Shown: piece by piece, positions 15,966-24,842 of the stretch
How positions within the stretch are numbered: position 1 is the first letter of the stretch
How the letters are laid out: each line of letters opens with the position of its first letter
From: Clostridiaceae bacterium HFYG-1003
GTDB taxonomy: Bacteria > Bacillota > Clostridia > Clostridiales > Clostridiaceae
DNA length: 64,000 nucleotides
Direction of reading: 5' to 3'
NCBI GenBank assembly: GCA_024579835.1
Contig: CP102060.1
Coordinates: forward strand, 1,674,001 to 1,738,000
The notes under the pieces: model-generated
The model's database searches: none
What the model was told of the DNA's origin: nothing
Seen by the model: only the letters and a program-made list of their open reading frames with translations
Translations under genes and position numbers: made by a program

Positions 15966-16775
15966 CTAAATATAAGCTAATACGGTCAATCTAGGCATTG
16001 AATCTGGTGCCACTGCACAGAAGGATGCCATGAGTCAACCATTAAATTATAGCATCACGTTCCCTTTGTGAAAAACGGATGCATGACTGCAACTTATGCA
16101 TGACTGTAACGTATGCATGACTGCAACTTATGCATGACTGCAACTTATGCATGACTGCAACTGGCATCATTCAAACACTCTCGAAACAGATTCCTGTCAA
16201 TGTCTGTTAAGCTTTGTCCTGTCCTGTTCGGATAAGTCTTTCACGTCCTGGCAATTCTTGCCATAATGACTCGTTGTTCTAAAACCGTCGCTTGCATCCG
16301 TTCCAAGCCAGGTCCGATCGTTGCCCGATCCCCGAAAACAGGGTATACATCACCGGATTCATGTCCTCCTGCCGTGAGGCCGCATCCTTTCAAGCGCTCC
16401 CCCCACTGGAACAGCTGTGTGTTGTGCTATCAAGAGCTTTTAAGTGATCACCCTCCGAATGTCCCGGCCGGTGGTCTGAGCCGGTCATCCCGGCGAATCC
16501 ATCCGGGCAATGCCATGGTCTGACCGATGGGAGAATCGATCGGGATCATGGGATCGACGAATCGATCAGGCGGTAAGATCCAGCTGATTTTTTCAGCTGA
16601 TCTGTTGAGTCGAGAAGGAAAAATAAGATTGAGACGGAAAAGCAAAAGGAAGCAATTGCATGAAAAATGGTTATAATAGATAGTGATACCAATCAGACAT
16701 TGGGTTTAGCCCGGCGCAGTCAATCGATCAATCTGCCCATTCGCGGGTCAGAAGTTCCAATCAGGAGGAATCAGC
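15966..16775. other. Gene-free stretch between fetAB and the molybdopterin-binding gene
   Basis: About 800 bases without a supported gene. It contains the 17-base tandem array at 16079-16163. Near its right end TATAAT (16672-16677) with TG two bases before it is a likely -10 for the rightward gene. Open frames here lack ribosome binding sites and known motifs. Confidence 0.5.
16079..16163. repeat. Tandem repeat, five copies of a 17-bp unit
   Basis: The unit is ATGCATGACTGCAACTT. Copies 1, 3 and 4 are identical, copy 2 has two changes and copy 5 differs in its last base. There are no spacers, so it is not CRISPR. The unit is almost self-complementary at TGCATGACTGCA. It lies about 180 bases upstream of fetA and could be a phase-variable minisatellite or a multi-site operator. 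Confidence 0.85.
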
Positions 16776-17762
16776 ATGAAGAAAATGAGGGTGGAAGACG
16801 CCATCGGAATGACTCTTGCCCATGACTTAACCCGGATTATTCCCGGGGTAGAAAAAGGCGCTTTTTTTAAACGGGGTCATCTGATTACAGCAAATGATAT
16901 TCCGCTTTTACTCGATATTGGAAAGAAGAATGTTTATGTATCCGACGGATCCGAATCAGGGGTTCATGAAGATGAAGCCGGGCTGCGCATTGCCCGCTCA
17001 ACCTGCGACGAATCCATCATAATCACTGAACCGGCGGAAGGAAAAGTCAACCTGAAAAGTCCCTGCGCAGGTGTCTTTCGTCTGGATGAATCTGGTCTCA
17101 TGGAACTCCTTGAAGATCCTGAAATCTGTTACTCAACCCGAACTCCGAACCTGGCTGTAAAAAAAGGCGACCTCCTGGCTTCCTGCCGGATTATTCCCCT
17201 GTTCAAGCCCGAATCAGAGCTGAAAGCCATCGAAGATACATTTAGCTCCCGGCCTGCTCTCCTTCGGGTGGATCCATACCTTCCGAAAAAAGTCGGTCTG
17301 ATTATCACTGGATCCGAAATATCGGACGGACGAATTGCGGATGCTTTTGGGCCCATTCTGGTTCGCCGCAATGAAGAATTAGGCGGTGTGATTGCCGGAA
17401 CTCGCTACCCAGGCGATGAGCAGGCAGCGATTGAACAGGCCATCCGGGATTTCCTGGATGAAGGCTGCACCATGGTGCAGCTGACCGGAGGAATGTCCGT
17501 GGATCCCGATGACTGCACAAAGGACGCCATTGCTGAAGTCTGCGATCAAGTAGTGATATATGGAACATCGGTATTGCCAGGAGCAATGTTCATGCTGGCA
17601 TATCATCAGGACTGTCCGGTTATCGGTCTGCCTGGTGGAGTGGTCGCCTCCGATTTCAGCATTTTTGATTTCGTGGTTCCACGCCTCTATACGGACGAAC
17701 GCTTGACAGCATTCCAAATCCGGCAGATGGCCATTGGTGGATTGCTCGGTGTACGTAAATAG
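16776..17762 (+). CDS. Molybdopterin-binding (MoaB/Mog-fold) protein, MoeA-related
   Basis: The product is 328 residues, shorter than MoeA (about 400). The N-terminal half resembles the MoeA lead-in (VEDAIGMTLAHDLTRI). The C-terminal half carries the MoaB/Mog domain with the Mo-pterin signature LTGGMSVDPDD and V-I-G-L-P-G-G-V. MoeA proteins insert molybdate into molybdopterin; short relatives like this may bind the cofactor in selenium-dependent or xanthine dehydrogenase gene sets, but no molybdoenzyme genes are near. GGAGG lies seven bases before ATG, and a strong terminator follows, so it is monocistronic. Confidence 0.8.
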   Translation: MKKMRVEDAIGMTLAHDLTRIIPGVEKGAFFKRGHLITANDIPLLLDIGKKNVYVSDGSESGVHEDEAGLRIARSTCDESIIITEPAEGKVNLKSPCAGVFRLDESGLMELLEDPEICYSTRTPNLAVKKGDLLASCRIIPLFKPESELKAIEDTFSSRPALLRVDPYLPKKVGLIITGSEISDGRIADAFGPILVRRNEELGGVIAGTRYPGDEQAAIEQAIRDFLDEGCTMVQLTGGMSVDPDDCTKDAIAEVCDQVVIYGTSVLPGAMFMLAYHQDCPVIGLPGGVVASDFSIFDFVVPRLYTDERLTAFQIRQMAIGGLLGVRK

Positions 17763-17775
17763 CAGATATTCCTTG

Positions 17776-17815
17776 ACACCACCTCAGTTTCGATTCGGGG
17801 TGGTGTTGTTTTTTT
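17776..17815 (+). terminator. Rho-independent terminator
   Basis: ACACCACC and GGTGGTGT form the stem, followed after TG by a seven-T run. It lies 14 bases after the stop of the molybdopterin-binding gene. Confidence 0.85.
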
Positions 17816-18064
17816 AGCTTAATTCGCAGTTTCAGCCAACAATATTCACTAAAATATAAGAGAATGCATAAAAAGTTATAACGTTAACATTTCCGTAATT
17901 ATTTGTGAATAATCTGTTTATTATTAGGCGTTCATCCCTTATAATTAGGAATCAAAGAGACCGGCGTTTGCATGTTACGAACCGGCATCCACAACTTCAT
18001 GGCCCGGCCTGTGGCCCTTTTCTCCCTCTACATAAATCATTATTTGCACGGAGTGTGACATCGT

Positions 18065-18640
18065 ATGAAAGTCATAAAGCAACAAAAATTCCTTCTCACA
18101 GCACTCTTACTTCTGTCAGTCGCAGTCACCATGTGGTCCTCACTGACATCCAAGGATTTCCCCTATTTACTGATGGGGATCAATCTGCTTTTATGGGTCC
18201 TTCTGCTCATTTTGAACCAGCACCTGTTTCATGCCCGGCGCATAACCAGCAATGCGATTTGGACCTTCCCTTCCAGCTACTTGAAAACTGCCAGTGGGAA
18301 GATGCAGCGGACTCATGGCGATACTGTGATCTCAAACATAGGCCTGCTGGTGGGCAGCAAGGTATACCCTTGGGACACAGAGGGCTCCGGCAAAGACTAC
18401 CTGAAACGAATCCGCATTGATCAGCAACACCTCCAGCTGACTTTCGGCAAAAAGGGAACAGCTTCCAGCATCGAGATCGTTCATGGAATTAAGGATTCAC
18501 AGCAAATTCTGAAGCTCAAAGATGAACTGTGGCAGGAAACCGGCGTCTGCGCGACAATCTCCGGCTGGGATGGAATCATTCATAACCAGGCAGAAGGCTG
18601 TGACAAAGCGAAAGCACGGGAAACGGGTGATCTGTCTTGA
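18065..18640 (+). CDS. Membrane-anchored protein of unknown function
   Basis: The product is 191 residues. Two hydrophobic helices (about 8-26 and 32-51) form an N-terminal hairpin and the remaining 140 residues appear soluble, with a PH-domain-like strand pattern (RTHGDTVISNIGLLVGSKVY). I do not recognise a family. The next gene overlaps its stop codon by four bases, so the two are coupled. The gene-free stretch 17816-18064 upstream holds a TATAAT at 17940-17945 as a possible -10. Confidence 0.6.
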   Translation: MKVIKQQKFLLTALLLLSVAVTMWSSLTSKDFPYLLMGINLLLWVLLLILNQHLFHARRITSNAIWTFPSSYLKTASGKMQRTHGDTVISNIGLLVGSKVYPWDTEGSGKDYLKRIRIDQQHLQLTFGKKGTASSIEIVHGIKDSQQILKLKDELWQETGVCATISGWDGIIHNQAEGCDKAKARETGDLS

Positions 18641-18903
18641 AGAAGATCGAGACTCTGACATTGGCTGCTCTCGAAGCCGCGAAACATTGTTCCAACTGGC
18701 GATTCCAGGAAACCGAAGAATGTCATGACAAAGCTTCTCTCCTGGCCGTCTGTACAGTCCACGATGAAATCAATCCGCCGGATCCGGACATCCTCTACTG
18801 TGTTTCCGCAGAGGGCGCAGTCGGCATTTATTCCTCACCGGAAGAGTCCATTGAATGGCTTTTTATTCCCCGCTTTCCCAGGGGGGCGGATGAACCCATA
18901 TGA
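18637..18903 (+). CDS. Small soluble protein, unknown, coupled to the upstream gene
   Basis: The product is 88 residues, starting at a TTG that overlaps the preceding stop codon (TTGA). It begins MKKIETLTLAALEAAKHCSN and has four cysteines but no CxxC pair. GGGTGA about eight bases upstream could serve as ribosome binding site. A terminator follows 31 bases after the stop, which supports the end of a two-gene operon. Function unknown. Confidence 0.5.
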   Translation: MKKIETLTLAALEAAKHCSNWRFQETEECHDKASLLAVCTVHDEINPPDPDILYCVSAEGAVGIYSSPEESIEWLFIPRFPRGADEPI

Positions 18904-18933
18904 TCAAATAAAAAATATCATAAGCAGCTAAAA

Positions 18934-18990
18934 AATCCCCGTCCGGTTGATCTCATCTGGTGATCTGACCGAACGGGGATTGTTATTGTA
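18934..18990 (+). terminator. Likely terminator of the two-gene operon
   Basis: AATCCCCGT-C-CGGT pairs with ACCG-A-ACGGGGATT, with a 20-base loop, followed by TGTTATTGT. The T-run is interrupted, so strength is uncertain. Confidence 0.65.
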
Positions 18991-18994
18991 CGAA

Positions 18995-19042
18995 GTACTG
19001 ATGGCGTGAGGTACTGATGGCCTGAGGTACTGATGGCCTGCG
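18995..19042. repeat. Tandem repeat, three copies of a 16-bp unit
   Basis: Unit GTACTGATGGCCTGAG at 18995, 19011 and 19027; the first and last copies have one change each. It lies in the gene-free stretch 18904-19243. Confidence 0.8.
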
Positions 19043-19150
19043 ATTCTTATTGACGGTGGTTCCTAGGGTCGATGGTTCCCATAAAGTGAGGTTAAGATCA
19101 TCCGATGGTCTTATCGTTTATAGCGTTCTGCCATTATTGTTTCGAGACAC

Positions 19151-19204
19151 TTGAAGTCATTGCAACTATTGAAGCCATTGTAGTCCTTGAGGTCATGGAG
19201 GCTT
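19151..19204. repeat. Degenerate tandem repeat, three copies of about 18 bp
   Basis: The copies begin TTGAAGTCATT, TTGAAGCCATT and TTGAGGTCATG. They are close to the 16-bp array at 18995 and to the 3' end of the YbaK gene, which reads towards them. No reading frame is supported. Confidence 0.5.
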
Positions 19205-19243
19205 TTTGAGTGATTCTGACGGGCAGCGCGAGTGGGAATCACT

Positions 19244-19732
19244 TTAATCAGTACCGGCGCAAATGTCTGCCACGGATCCTTTTACAAAAGAAATCAGATC
19301 CTCTGGAACGAGTCTCAACTGGAATCCCCGCTTGCCGGCGGAAACCATAATGTACTCCTTAGTACCTGCCGTTTGATCGATCACCGTCCGGAACTGCTTC
19401 TTCATGCCTACCGGAGAGCATCCGCCCCGAACATAGCCGGTGATTTTCTCTAGATCCCTGACATCTGCCAGCTCGATGGATTTTTCACCCAGGACCTTTG
19501 CAGCTTTTTTCAAATCAACGGAGGCTTCACCCGGGACAACCAGGACACAGTAGGATCCTGAATGACCGACAGCAAGAATGGTCTTATAAATTTTCTCCTT
19601 TGGCACCCCCGTTCGGGCAGATATTTCATCGTAGCTGAGTTCCTCATCTTCCTTCAAAGGCAAAAAATCAACCATCTGATATGAAATCCTGGCTTTGTCC
19701 AGTTGGCGCATGGCATTTGTCTTCACGCTCAT
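19244..19732 (-). CDS. ybaK: YbaK/EbsC-family Cys-tRNA(Pro) deacylase
   Basis: The product is 162 residues, the family length. Conserved features are YKTILAVG with the functional lysine, the strand VLVVPGEASVDLKKAAK, and the loop V-R-G-G-C-S-P-V-G. Members hydrolyse mischarged Cys-tRNA(Pro) made by prolyl-tRNA synthetase and so act in translation fidelity. It appears to be a single gene with a -10-like TATAAT (minus strand, 19748-19753) close before the start. Confidence 0.9.
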   Translation of the reverse strand: MSVKTNAMRQLDKARISYQMVDFLPLKEDEELSYDEISARTGVPKEKIYKTILAVGHSGSYCVLVVPGEASVDLKKAAKVLGEKSIELADVRDLEKITGYVRGGCSPVGMKKQFRTVIDQTAGTKEYIMVSAGKRGFQLRLVPEDLISFVKGSVADICAGTD

Positions 19733-19922
19733 GTGGATCCCTCCCTCAGATTATATGCAATCTATCATTGACAATCCGTAAATAAAGGACAAATATAATA
19801 ATAGCGCAAAAATCTGTCTATATTTTTTTATTTTCGGAAATATAAATACACCTGCTTTTTATCCTAATGATACCATATTGAATTATTGTAGGAACAATTT
19901 TCTCTAAAGGAGTACCAAGTAG

Positions 19923-20480
19923 ATGAAAACCGATGTGTTGCTTTTGGCAAAGAATGGAGATCAGGCAGCGATGTTTCAGGTAATCAAGAGCTTTGAGGGC
20001 TGGGTGGTAAAGCAGTGCAACTATTATCACCTTCGCGGCTATGAATTTGAAGATCTCAAGCAGGTCTGTTACCAGACCATCGTATATGCCGTTTATCGCC
20101 TGAACGAACAGGAGCTGGTCACAGCGCCGTCTTTTATTATCCGCTGCATGCAGAACGCTCTGAAATTTGAATGCCGCAAGGTTCTGTCCAAGCCCGAGCC
20201 AGACAGTTTAAACACCGAAGGAGATTCCGGCCTGGAATTAATGGACCTGCTGGTGGATGATTCAGCCAATACCGAGTCCCAGGTATTGTACAACCTGGAC
20301 AAGCGGGCCCTCAAGGAGAGTTACAATACCCTCTCCACCGAAGAGAAAGACCTTATCTCCTATTACATCATGAACCCCTATGGCGGTCTGAAAGAATATG
20401 CCGACAAATACAGCAAGAATTACCGGAAAGTCCGTTACATGAAGGATCTGGCATTGGCCAAGCTGAAATCCACCCTGTAG
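19923..20480 (+). CDS. Sigma-70 family regulator, SigH/ECF-like
   Basis: The product is 185 residues. Region 2 is recognisable (WVVKQCNYYHLRGYEFEDLKQV, matching the D-L-x-Q pattern of region 2.2). The C-terminal third (TLSTEEKDLISYYIMNPYGG, then YRKVRYMKDLALAKLKSTL) fits a divergent region 4. Proteins like this direct transcription of stress, competence or surface genes. It stands alone, without an anti-sigma gene, ahead of the epimerase and poly-gamma-glutamate genes, but on the sequence I see no shared promoter motif. AAAGGAG lies 12 bases before ATG. Confidence 0.7.
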   Translation: MKTDVLLLAKNGDQAAMFQVIKSFEGWVVKQCNYYHLRGYEFEDLKQVCYQTIVYAVYRLNEQELVTAPSFIIRCMQNALKFECRKVLSKPEPDSLNTEGDSGLELMDLLVDDSANTESQVLYNLDKRALKESYNTLSTEEKDLISYYIMNPYGGLKEYADKYSKNYRKVRYMKDLALAKLKSTL

Positions 20481-20637
20481 TGACTTTGCCACTGATCATC
20501 AATAATAGATCATCAAAAATTATCTGCTGCCTTGCAAAGAATGATCATACATTGCTGTCCTGCCTTATAATAAGGATAATAATTGATATCCGCAGTGCTA
20601 ACCCATTCGCATCGCACTGCAGCCAAAGAGGTGGGCA

Positions 20638-21567
20638 ATGAAAATAGCTGTAACCGGAGGAGCCGGGTTCATCGGCTCACATATTGCTGAACTGGCACTG
20701 CTGCAAGGCCATGAAGTGACGGTGATTGATTCGCTGTGTCATGGCCATCGTTCCAATCTGCCTTCTGAGATCCCGCTGCTGACCTTTGATGTCAGAGATC
20801 CGGCATTGACTGAGGTGATCAGTCAGTTGGCCCCGGAAGTGGTCATTCACCACGCGGCTCAAATCAGCGTCCCTGAGAGTATTGAGCATCCGCTTCATGA
20901 CGCCTCCGTCAATATCCTGGGAACGCTGAATCTTCTGGAAGCCTGCGTCAGAACAGGCGTCCGCAAGATCATTTATCCCGCCTCGGCATCGATGTTTGCC
21001 AAAATCCAATATCTGCCAATCGATGAGTCCCACCCCATCTCCTTCCTCTCTCCCTACGGAGTCAGCAAGCAGGTAGTGGAGCACTATCTTCAGGTCTATC
21101 ACGCACTGTATGGCCTGGACTACACCATCCTGCGCTACAGCAATGTGTACGGTCCGCGACAGGATGCATCCGGAGAAGGTGGTGTGGTATCAATCTTCAG
21201 TCAGGCCATGCTCCATGACAGCACCCCGGTAATCTTTGGAGACGGGCAGGCTGCCCGTGACTTTCTCTTTGTGAACGACGCGGCTCAGGCTAATCTGCGC
21301 TGCCTTACGGGCTTTGGACAGGAAACCATTCATGTCTGCACCGGAGTTGAGACCAGCATACTACAGCTGTATGAACTGATTGCCGGGTTCACTGGCTTTT
21401 CAAAGCCGCCTCGCTTTGGTCCACCCAGACCTGGTGATATTGAGCGGTCTTTCCTGTCGACAAAAAAGATGGACCAACTCCTGACTCTTCCGGTCACGCC
21501 CATTCAGCAGGGTCTGTCCCTTACGATTCAGCAAATGAAAACTGCCTTAATCCAAACCGGTCATTGA
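20638..21567 (+). CDS. NAD-dependent nucleotide-sugar epimerase (GalE-like SDR)
   Basis: The product is 309 residues of the extended short-chain dehydrogenase family. The NAD motif GGAGFIGS is at 7-14, and the catalytic residues are S116/S118 region with Y140 and K144 (YGVSK). It resembles UDP-glucose or UDP-GlcNAc 4-epimerases, slightly shorter than canonical GalE (about 330). It could feed sugars to the polymer locus downstream. GAGGTGG lies four bases ahead of the ATG. The stop codon lies inside the loop of its own terminator. Confidence 0.82.
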   Translation: MKIAVTGGAGFIGSHIAELALLQGHEVTVIDSLCHGHRSNLPSEIPLLTFDVRDPALTEVISQLAPEVVIHHAAQISVPESIEHPLHDASVNILGTLNLLEACVRTGVRKIIYPASASMFAKIQYLPIDESHPISFLSPYGVSKQVVEHYLQVYHALYGLDYTILRYSNVYGPRQDASGEGGVVSIFSQAMLHDSTPVIFGDGQAARDFLFVNDAAQANLRCLTGFGQETIHVCTGVETSILQLYELIAGFTGFSKPPRFGPPRPGDIERSFLSTKKMDQLLTLPVTPIQQGLSLTIQQMKTALIQTGH

Positions 21568-21579
21568 CCGGTTTTTTTT
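21555..21579 (+). terminator. Rho-independent terminator overlapping the stop codon
   Basis: AACCGGTCA and TGACCGGTT form the stem, followed by a run of eight Ts. The TGA stop of the epimerase gene is part of the second arm. Confidence 0.88.
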
Positions 21580-21876
21580 GCGTTTCTACATTCGACATAC
21601 TTCCCACTCTCGATGGCAATGAATGATTCGGAACACTAGGATCTCCTGACTGGTCCGGTGTCATTTTTTTGTCACTAAATTGCCTCAAATTCTACATGAT
21701 TTGGACACGTCCGTCCATTAAGCTTGTTTGAGGTCTGACATCATCCGGTTCCATCCGAAACCACCTGATTCACTCCCCGGGAAGATGGCTGAATGCAACC
21801 TGTAAACACCTTGCCATCTAATGAAAAGTTTATATTGAAGGTAGAGTTTGAACAGTGGATGTGTTAAGATTTAGTG

Positions 21877-21906
21877 TGTGCCAATTGGGCACAATATTAA
21901 CGTTAA
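21877..21906 (+). promoter_or_regulatory. Hairpin and palindrome in the pgsB leader
   Basis: TGTGCC, loop AATTG, GGCACA (21877-21893) is followed by the palindrome TTAACGTTAA (21897-21906), 24 bases before the pgsB start. The stretch 21580-21929 has no gene. These could be an operator or a leader hairpin for the poly-gamma-glutamate operon. Confidence 0.4.
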
Positions 21907-21929
21907 ATATGAAAATAAAGGTTAAAGAG

Positions 21930-23183
21930 ATGCAGAATTTAACATTGATTCCGGTCATCATGGCTGGCGCATTCGCGCTTGGCGTCATGGAAAAGAAAAA
22001 GGTCAAAAAAAATATTGATCAAATCCCGCTGCGAATTGTCGTCAACGGAATTCGAGGGAAATCCACGGTTACCCGACTGATCACCGGAATCCTGAAGGAA
22101 GCCGGTTATCAGGTGGTTGGTAAAACTACCGGCTCCGCAGCCCGAATGATTTATTGGGACTCCGAGGAAGAGGAGATCATTTACCGCCGGCCGGAAGGTC
22201 CGAACATAACGGAACAAAAATCCGTCGTTCGAAAAGCTGCTAAAAAAGGAGCCGACGCTCTGGTCTCGGAATGCATGGCGGTAAATCCGGATTACCAGAA
22301 AGCCTTGCAGGAAGAATTCGTACAGGCCAATCTGGTGGTCATTGTGAACGTCCTGGAAGATCACATGGACGTCATGGGGCCAACCCTGGACCAGATTGCG
22401 GAAGGGTTCACCAATACGATCCCCTACAACGGACAGCTGATCATTTCCAATAATGAATACGTCAATTACTATAAACGGATCGCCCGCCGCCGCAAAACCA
22501 AGGTCTATGTGGCGGATGACAACCTGATCTCAGAAGCGTTCCTGAAAAAATTCAAATACATGGTTTTCCCTCAAAACGCCTCGCTGGCGCTGGCAGTCGC
22601 CGATGCGCTCGGCATTGACCGGCAAACCTCGTTCCGAGGAATGCTGCACGCTCACCCGGATCCGGGTGCTGCTGAGGTTTGGAGCCTGCCCTCCTTCGGC
22701 AAAAATGTTTACTTCATCAATGGCTTTGCCGTAAATGATGCCTCCTCTACGCTGTCCATGCTGGAGCGAATCAATGCCCTGGGCTATCAGACGGAAAATG
22801 CTACAGTCATTATGAACTGCCGGCCCGACCGGGTCGACCGGTCGCAGCAGTTCGCCGATGATGTCCTGCCTTATATGAACGTAAAGAAAATCATTGCCAT
22901 GGGTCAGATCACTCATCCCATCACTCAGGCTTATCAGCAAGGCAAGTATCAGGCACCGGAGTATATAAACATGGAAGACGCTCCCATTGCCTCGATCATG
23001 AAGGAACTTCGAAAACAGGAACCGAATTCGGTCATCTTCTCCGTCGGCAATATCCACAGAGACGGCGAGCCGCTTCTGGAAGCCCTGGAAGAGGTCAGTG
23101 AACACACCGACTTATATAGAAATCTTCAATCAACCAGTCCAAAATTCTCAAACTATCTTTCACGGAATCTTCAGGAGGATTAA
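21930..23183 (+). CDS. pgsB: Poly-gamma-glutamate synthase subunit PgsB/CapB
   Basis: I chose ATG at 21930 (417 residues); the frame is open for 25 more codons, but family members begin with a short hydrophobic segment directly before E-K-K, as here (MQNLTLIPVIMAGAFALG). The ligase P-loop NGIRGKSTVTR is about residues 40-50. PgsB is the ATP-dependent amide ligase that joins glutamate units through the gamma-carboxyl group, acting with PgsC at the membrane. Motifs for Mur-ligase-like glutamate ligases (V-N-V-L-E-D-H-M-D) are present. It is followed five bases later by pgsC. Confidence 0.93.
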   Translation: MQNLTLIPVIMAGAFALGVMEKKKVKKNIDQIPLRIVVNGIRGKSTVTRLITGILKEAGYQVVGKTTGSAARMIYWDSEEEEIIYRRPEGPNITEQKSVVRKAAKKGADALVSECMAVNPDYQKALQEEFVQANLVVIVNVLEDHMDVMGPTLDQIAEGFTNTIPYNGQLIISNNEYVNYYKRIARRRKTKVYVADDNLISEAFLKKFKYMVFPQNASLALAVADALGIDRQTSFRGMLHAHPDPGAAEVWSLPSFGKNVYFINGFAVNDASSTLSMLERINALGYQTENATVIMNCRPDRVDRSQQFADDVLPYMNVKKIIAMGQITHPITQAYQQGKYQAPEYINMEDAPIASIMKELRKQEPNSVIFSVGNIHRDGEPLLEALEEVSEHTDLYRNLQSTSPKFSNYLSRNLQED

Positions 23184-23188
23184 TCACC

Positions 23189-23641
23189 ATGTTCGGTACT
23201 GATCTGTATATTGCCTTAGTTGTAGGAATTGTTGTCAGCTTGATTTATAACGATGTCACCGGTATTTCCCCATCGGGTCTGGTTGTTCCGGGATACCTGT
23301 CATTGATTTTTGACCAGCCCATGTTCATCGCCTATGTGTTCATCTTCGCTCTGCTGACCTATCTGATTGTAGTTCACGGAATCGGGCGTTTCACGATTCT
23401 TTATGGAAAGCGCAAATTTGCCGCCATGCTTACCGTCGGCTTGCTGCTGAAACTGGTATTTGACTTTCTGTATCCCATCGTCCCCTTTCAGATCCATGAA
23501 TTCCGCGGAATCGGCGTTATTGTTCCCGGACTCATCGCCAACACGATTCATAAGGAAGGCGTCGTTCTCACCGTTACCAGTACTGTTCTGATGACAGCGC
23601 TCACTTATCTCATCATCCTGGGATACAACATCATATTCTAG
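23189..23641 (+). CDS. pgsC: Poly-gamma-glutamate synthesis protein PgsC/CapC
   Basis: The product is 150 residues, with four to five membrane helices and the typical PgsC opening (ALVVGIVVSLIYNDVTGISP) and GLVVPGYL. PgsC is the integral membrane partner of PgsB and is needed for polymerisation and probably export. GGAGG lies nine bases before ATG. It sits between pgsB and pgsA in the standard order. Confidence 0.93.
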   Translation: MFGTDLYIALVVGIVVSLIYNDVTGISPSGLVVPGYLSLIFDQPMFIAYVFIFALLTYLIVVHGIGRFTILYGKRKFAAMLTVGLLLKLVFDFLYPIVPFQIHEFRGIGVIVPGLIANTIHKEGVVLTVTSTVLMTALTYLIILGYNIIF

Positions 23642-23657
23642 GAAAAGGAAGGGACCT

Positions 23658-24827
23658 ATGGAAGAACGAAACCAAAAGCCAAATAAATATAAAAATCTGA
23701 GTTTTCAGGAACGCATCATGCTGTTCCAGAAAAAGAACCGGCGTCAGACTGACAGCCAGGCGGTACTGCTCCTGTTAGGGCTCATTGTGTTGTATCTGGT
23801 CGTACAGCTGGCCAATGCCTTTACTGCCAGCGCTCAGGTGGTGGTAACCAAAGACGCGAAATTTACAGCAACCATGGTCGGTGACATGATGTTCGGCCGA
23901 AATGTGCAGAAAGTCGTGGACAGCAAGGGATATGATTTCCTTTTCCGTTACGCCAAACCTTATCTGGACGCATCCGACTACAACACGGGCAACTTCGAAA
24001 ATCCGATCATTCTGCGGGATGAATCAGAGTATGAACTGCCGGATAAAAGCATTTACCTTCATGCCCGGGCCGATGTTGCCCCCTACCTGTCCTCTATTGG
24101 GTTTACAACCGTGAACCTGGCCAACAATCACCTCATGGACTACGGGGTAGCCGGACTCACCGAAACGCTGGACACCTTTGCAAAAACTGAAACTGCCGCC
24201 ATCGGCGGCGGACTGAACAAATTCCAGTCCGGACAGATCCATTATGAAGATTACAATGGCTTTGTCGTAGCAACGGTCGGGATGACCGATGTCGGTTATC
24301 AGTGGGGTTATTCCACCGATCATCAGGCCGGTGCCAACAAAACCCGGCTCACCGATGTGCTGCCGATCGTCAAGGAAGCCCGAAAGAATGCCGACCTGGT
24401 CATTGTTCATTCTCACTGGGGCGTAGAATATGATTCATCACCTAACCCCAGGCAGAAAGAAATCGGCCGGGCTCTGGTCAATGCCGGAGCGGATATTGTC
24501 GTGGGACATCATTCCCACACGCTGCAGCCGGTGGAAATCTACAAAGGCAAAGTAATTTTCTACTCACTGGGCAATTTTGTATTTGACCAGGGCTGGTCCA
24601 AAACCAAGGATTCCGTGGTCGCCCAGTTCAAAATACACGACGACGGATCCAAGACGGTTGAACTCACCCCCATGAAGGTGAATGAAGCAAGTCCATCCCC
24701 GCTGAGCGGCCCGCTGGCCGGCATGGAATTCAATCGAATGAAAGCCCTTCTGACGAAGGATCTGGATTCCAAAATTGAGTGGGAAGTGAAAGACGATAAA
24801 ATCATCATCAACCTGGGAACGAAATAG
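23658..24827 (+). CDS. pgsA: Poly-gamma-glutamate synthesis protein PgsA/CapA
   Basis: The product is 389 residues, with one N-terminal membrane anchor (about 36-54) and a calcineurin-like phosphoesterase-type domain: MVGDMMFGR, TGNFENPI, NLANNHLMDYG, HSHWGVEY and VGHHSHTLQ. CapA-family proteins act outside the membrane and are required for polymer length or transport. The metal-binding histidines are all present. It follows pgsC by 16 bases and precedes the gamma-glutamyltransferase gene by 15. Confidence 0.93.
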   Translation: MEERNQKPNKYKNLSFQERIMLFQKKNRRQTDSQAVLLLLGLIVLYLVVQLANAFTASAQVVVTKDAKFTATMVGDMMFGRNVQKVVDSKGYDFLFRYAKPYLDASDYNTGNFENPIILRDESEYELPDKSIYLHARADVAPYLSSIGFTTVNLANNHLMDYGVAGLTETLDTFAKTETAAIGGGLNKFQSGQIHYEDYNGFVVATVGMTDVGYQWGYSTDHQAGANKTRLTDVLPIVKEARKNADLVIVHSHWGVEYDSSPNPRQKEIGRALVNAGADIVVGHHSHTLQPVEIYKGKVIFYSLGNFVFDQGWSKTKDSVVAQFKIHDDGSKTVELTPMKVNEASPSPLSGPLAGMEFNRMKALLTKDLDSKIEWEVKDDKIIINLGTK

Positions 24828-24842
24828 AATGAGGGATAATTA

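Noticed and set aside
16079-16163. CRISPR array
   Set aside because: The 17-bp units are directly adjacent with no spacers, and no cas genes are present.
19151-19204. Remnant of a leucine-rich repeat gene
   Set aside because: Translation of the 18-bp units hits stops, and no flanking coding sequence is seen.
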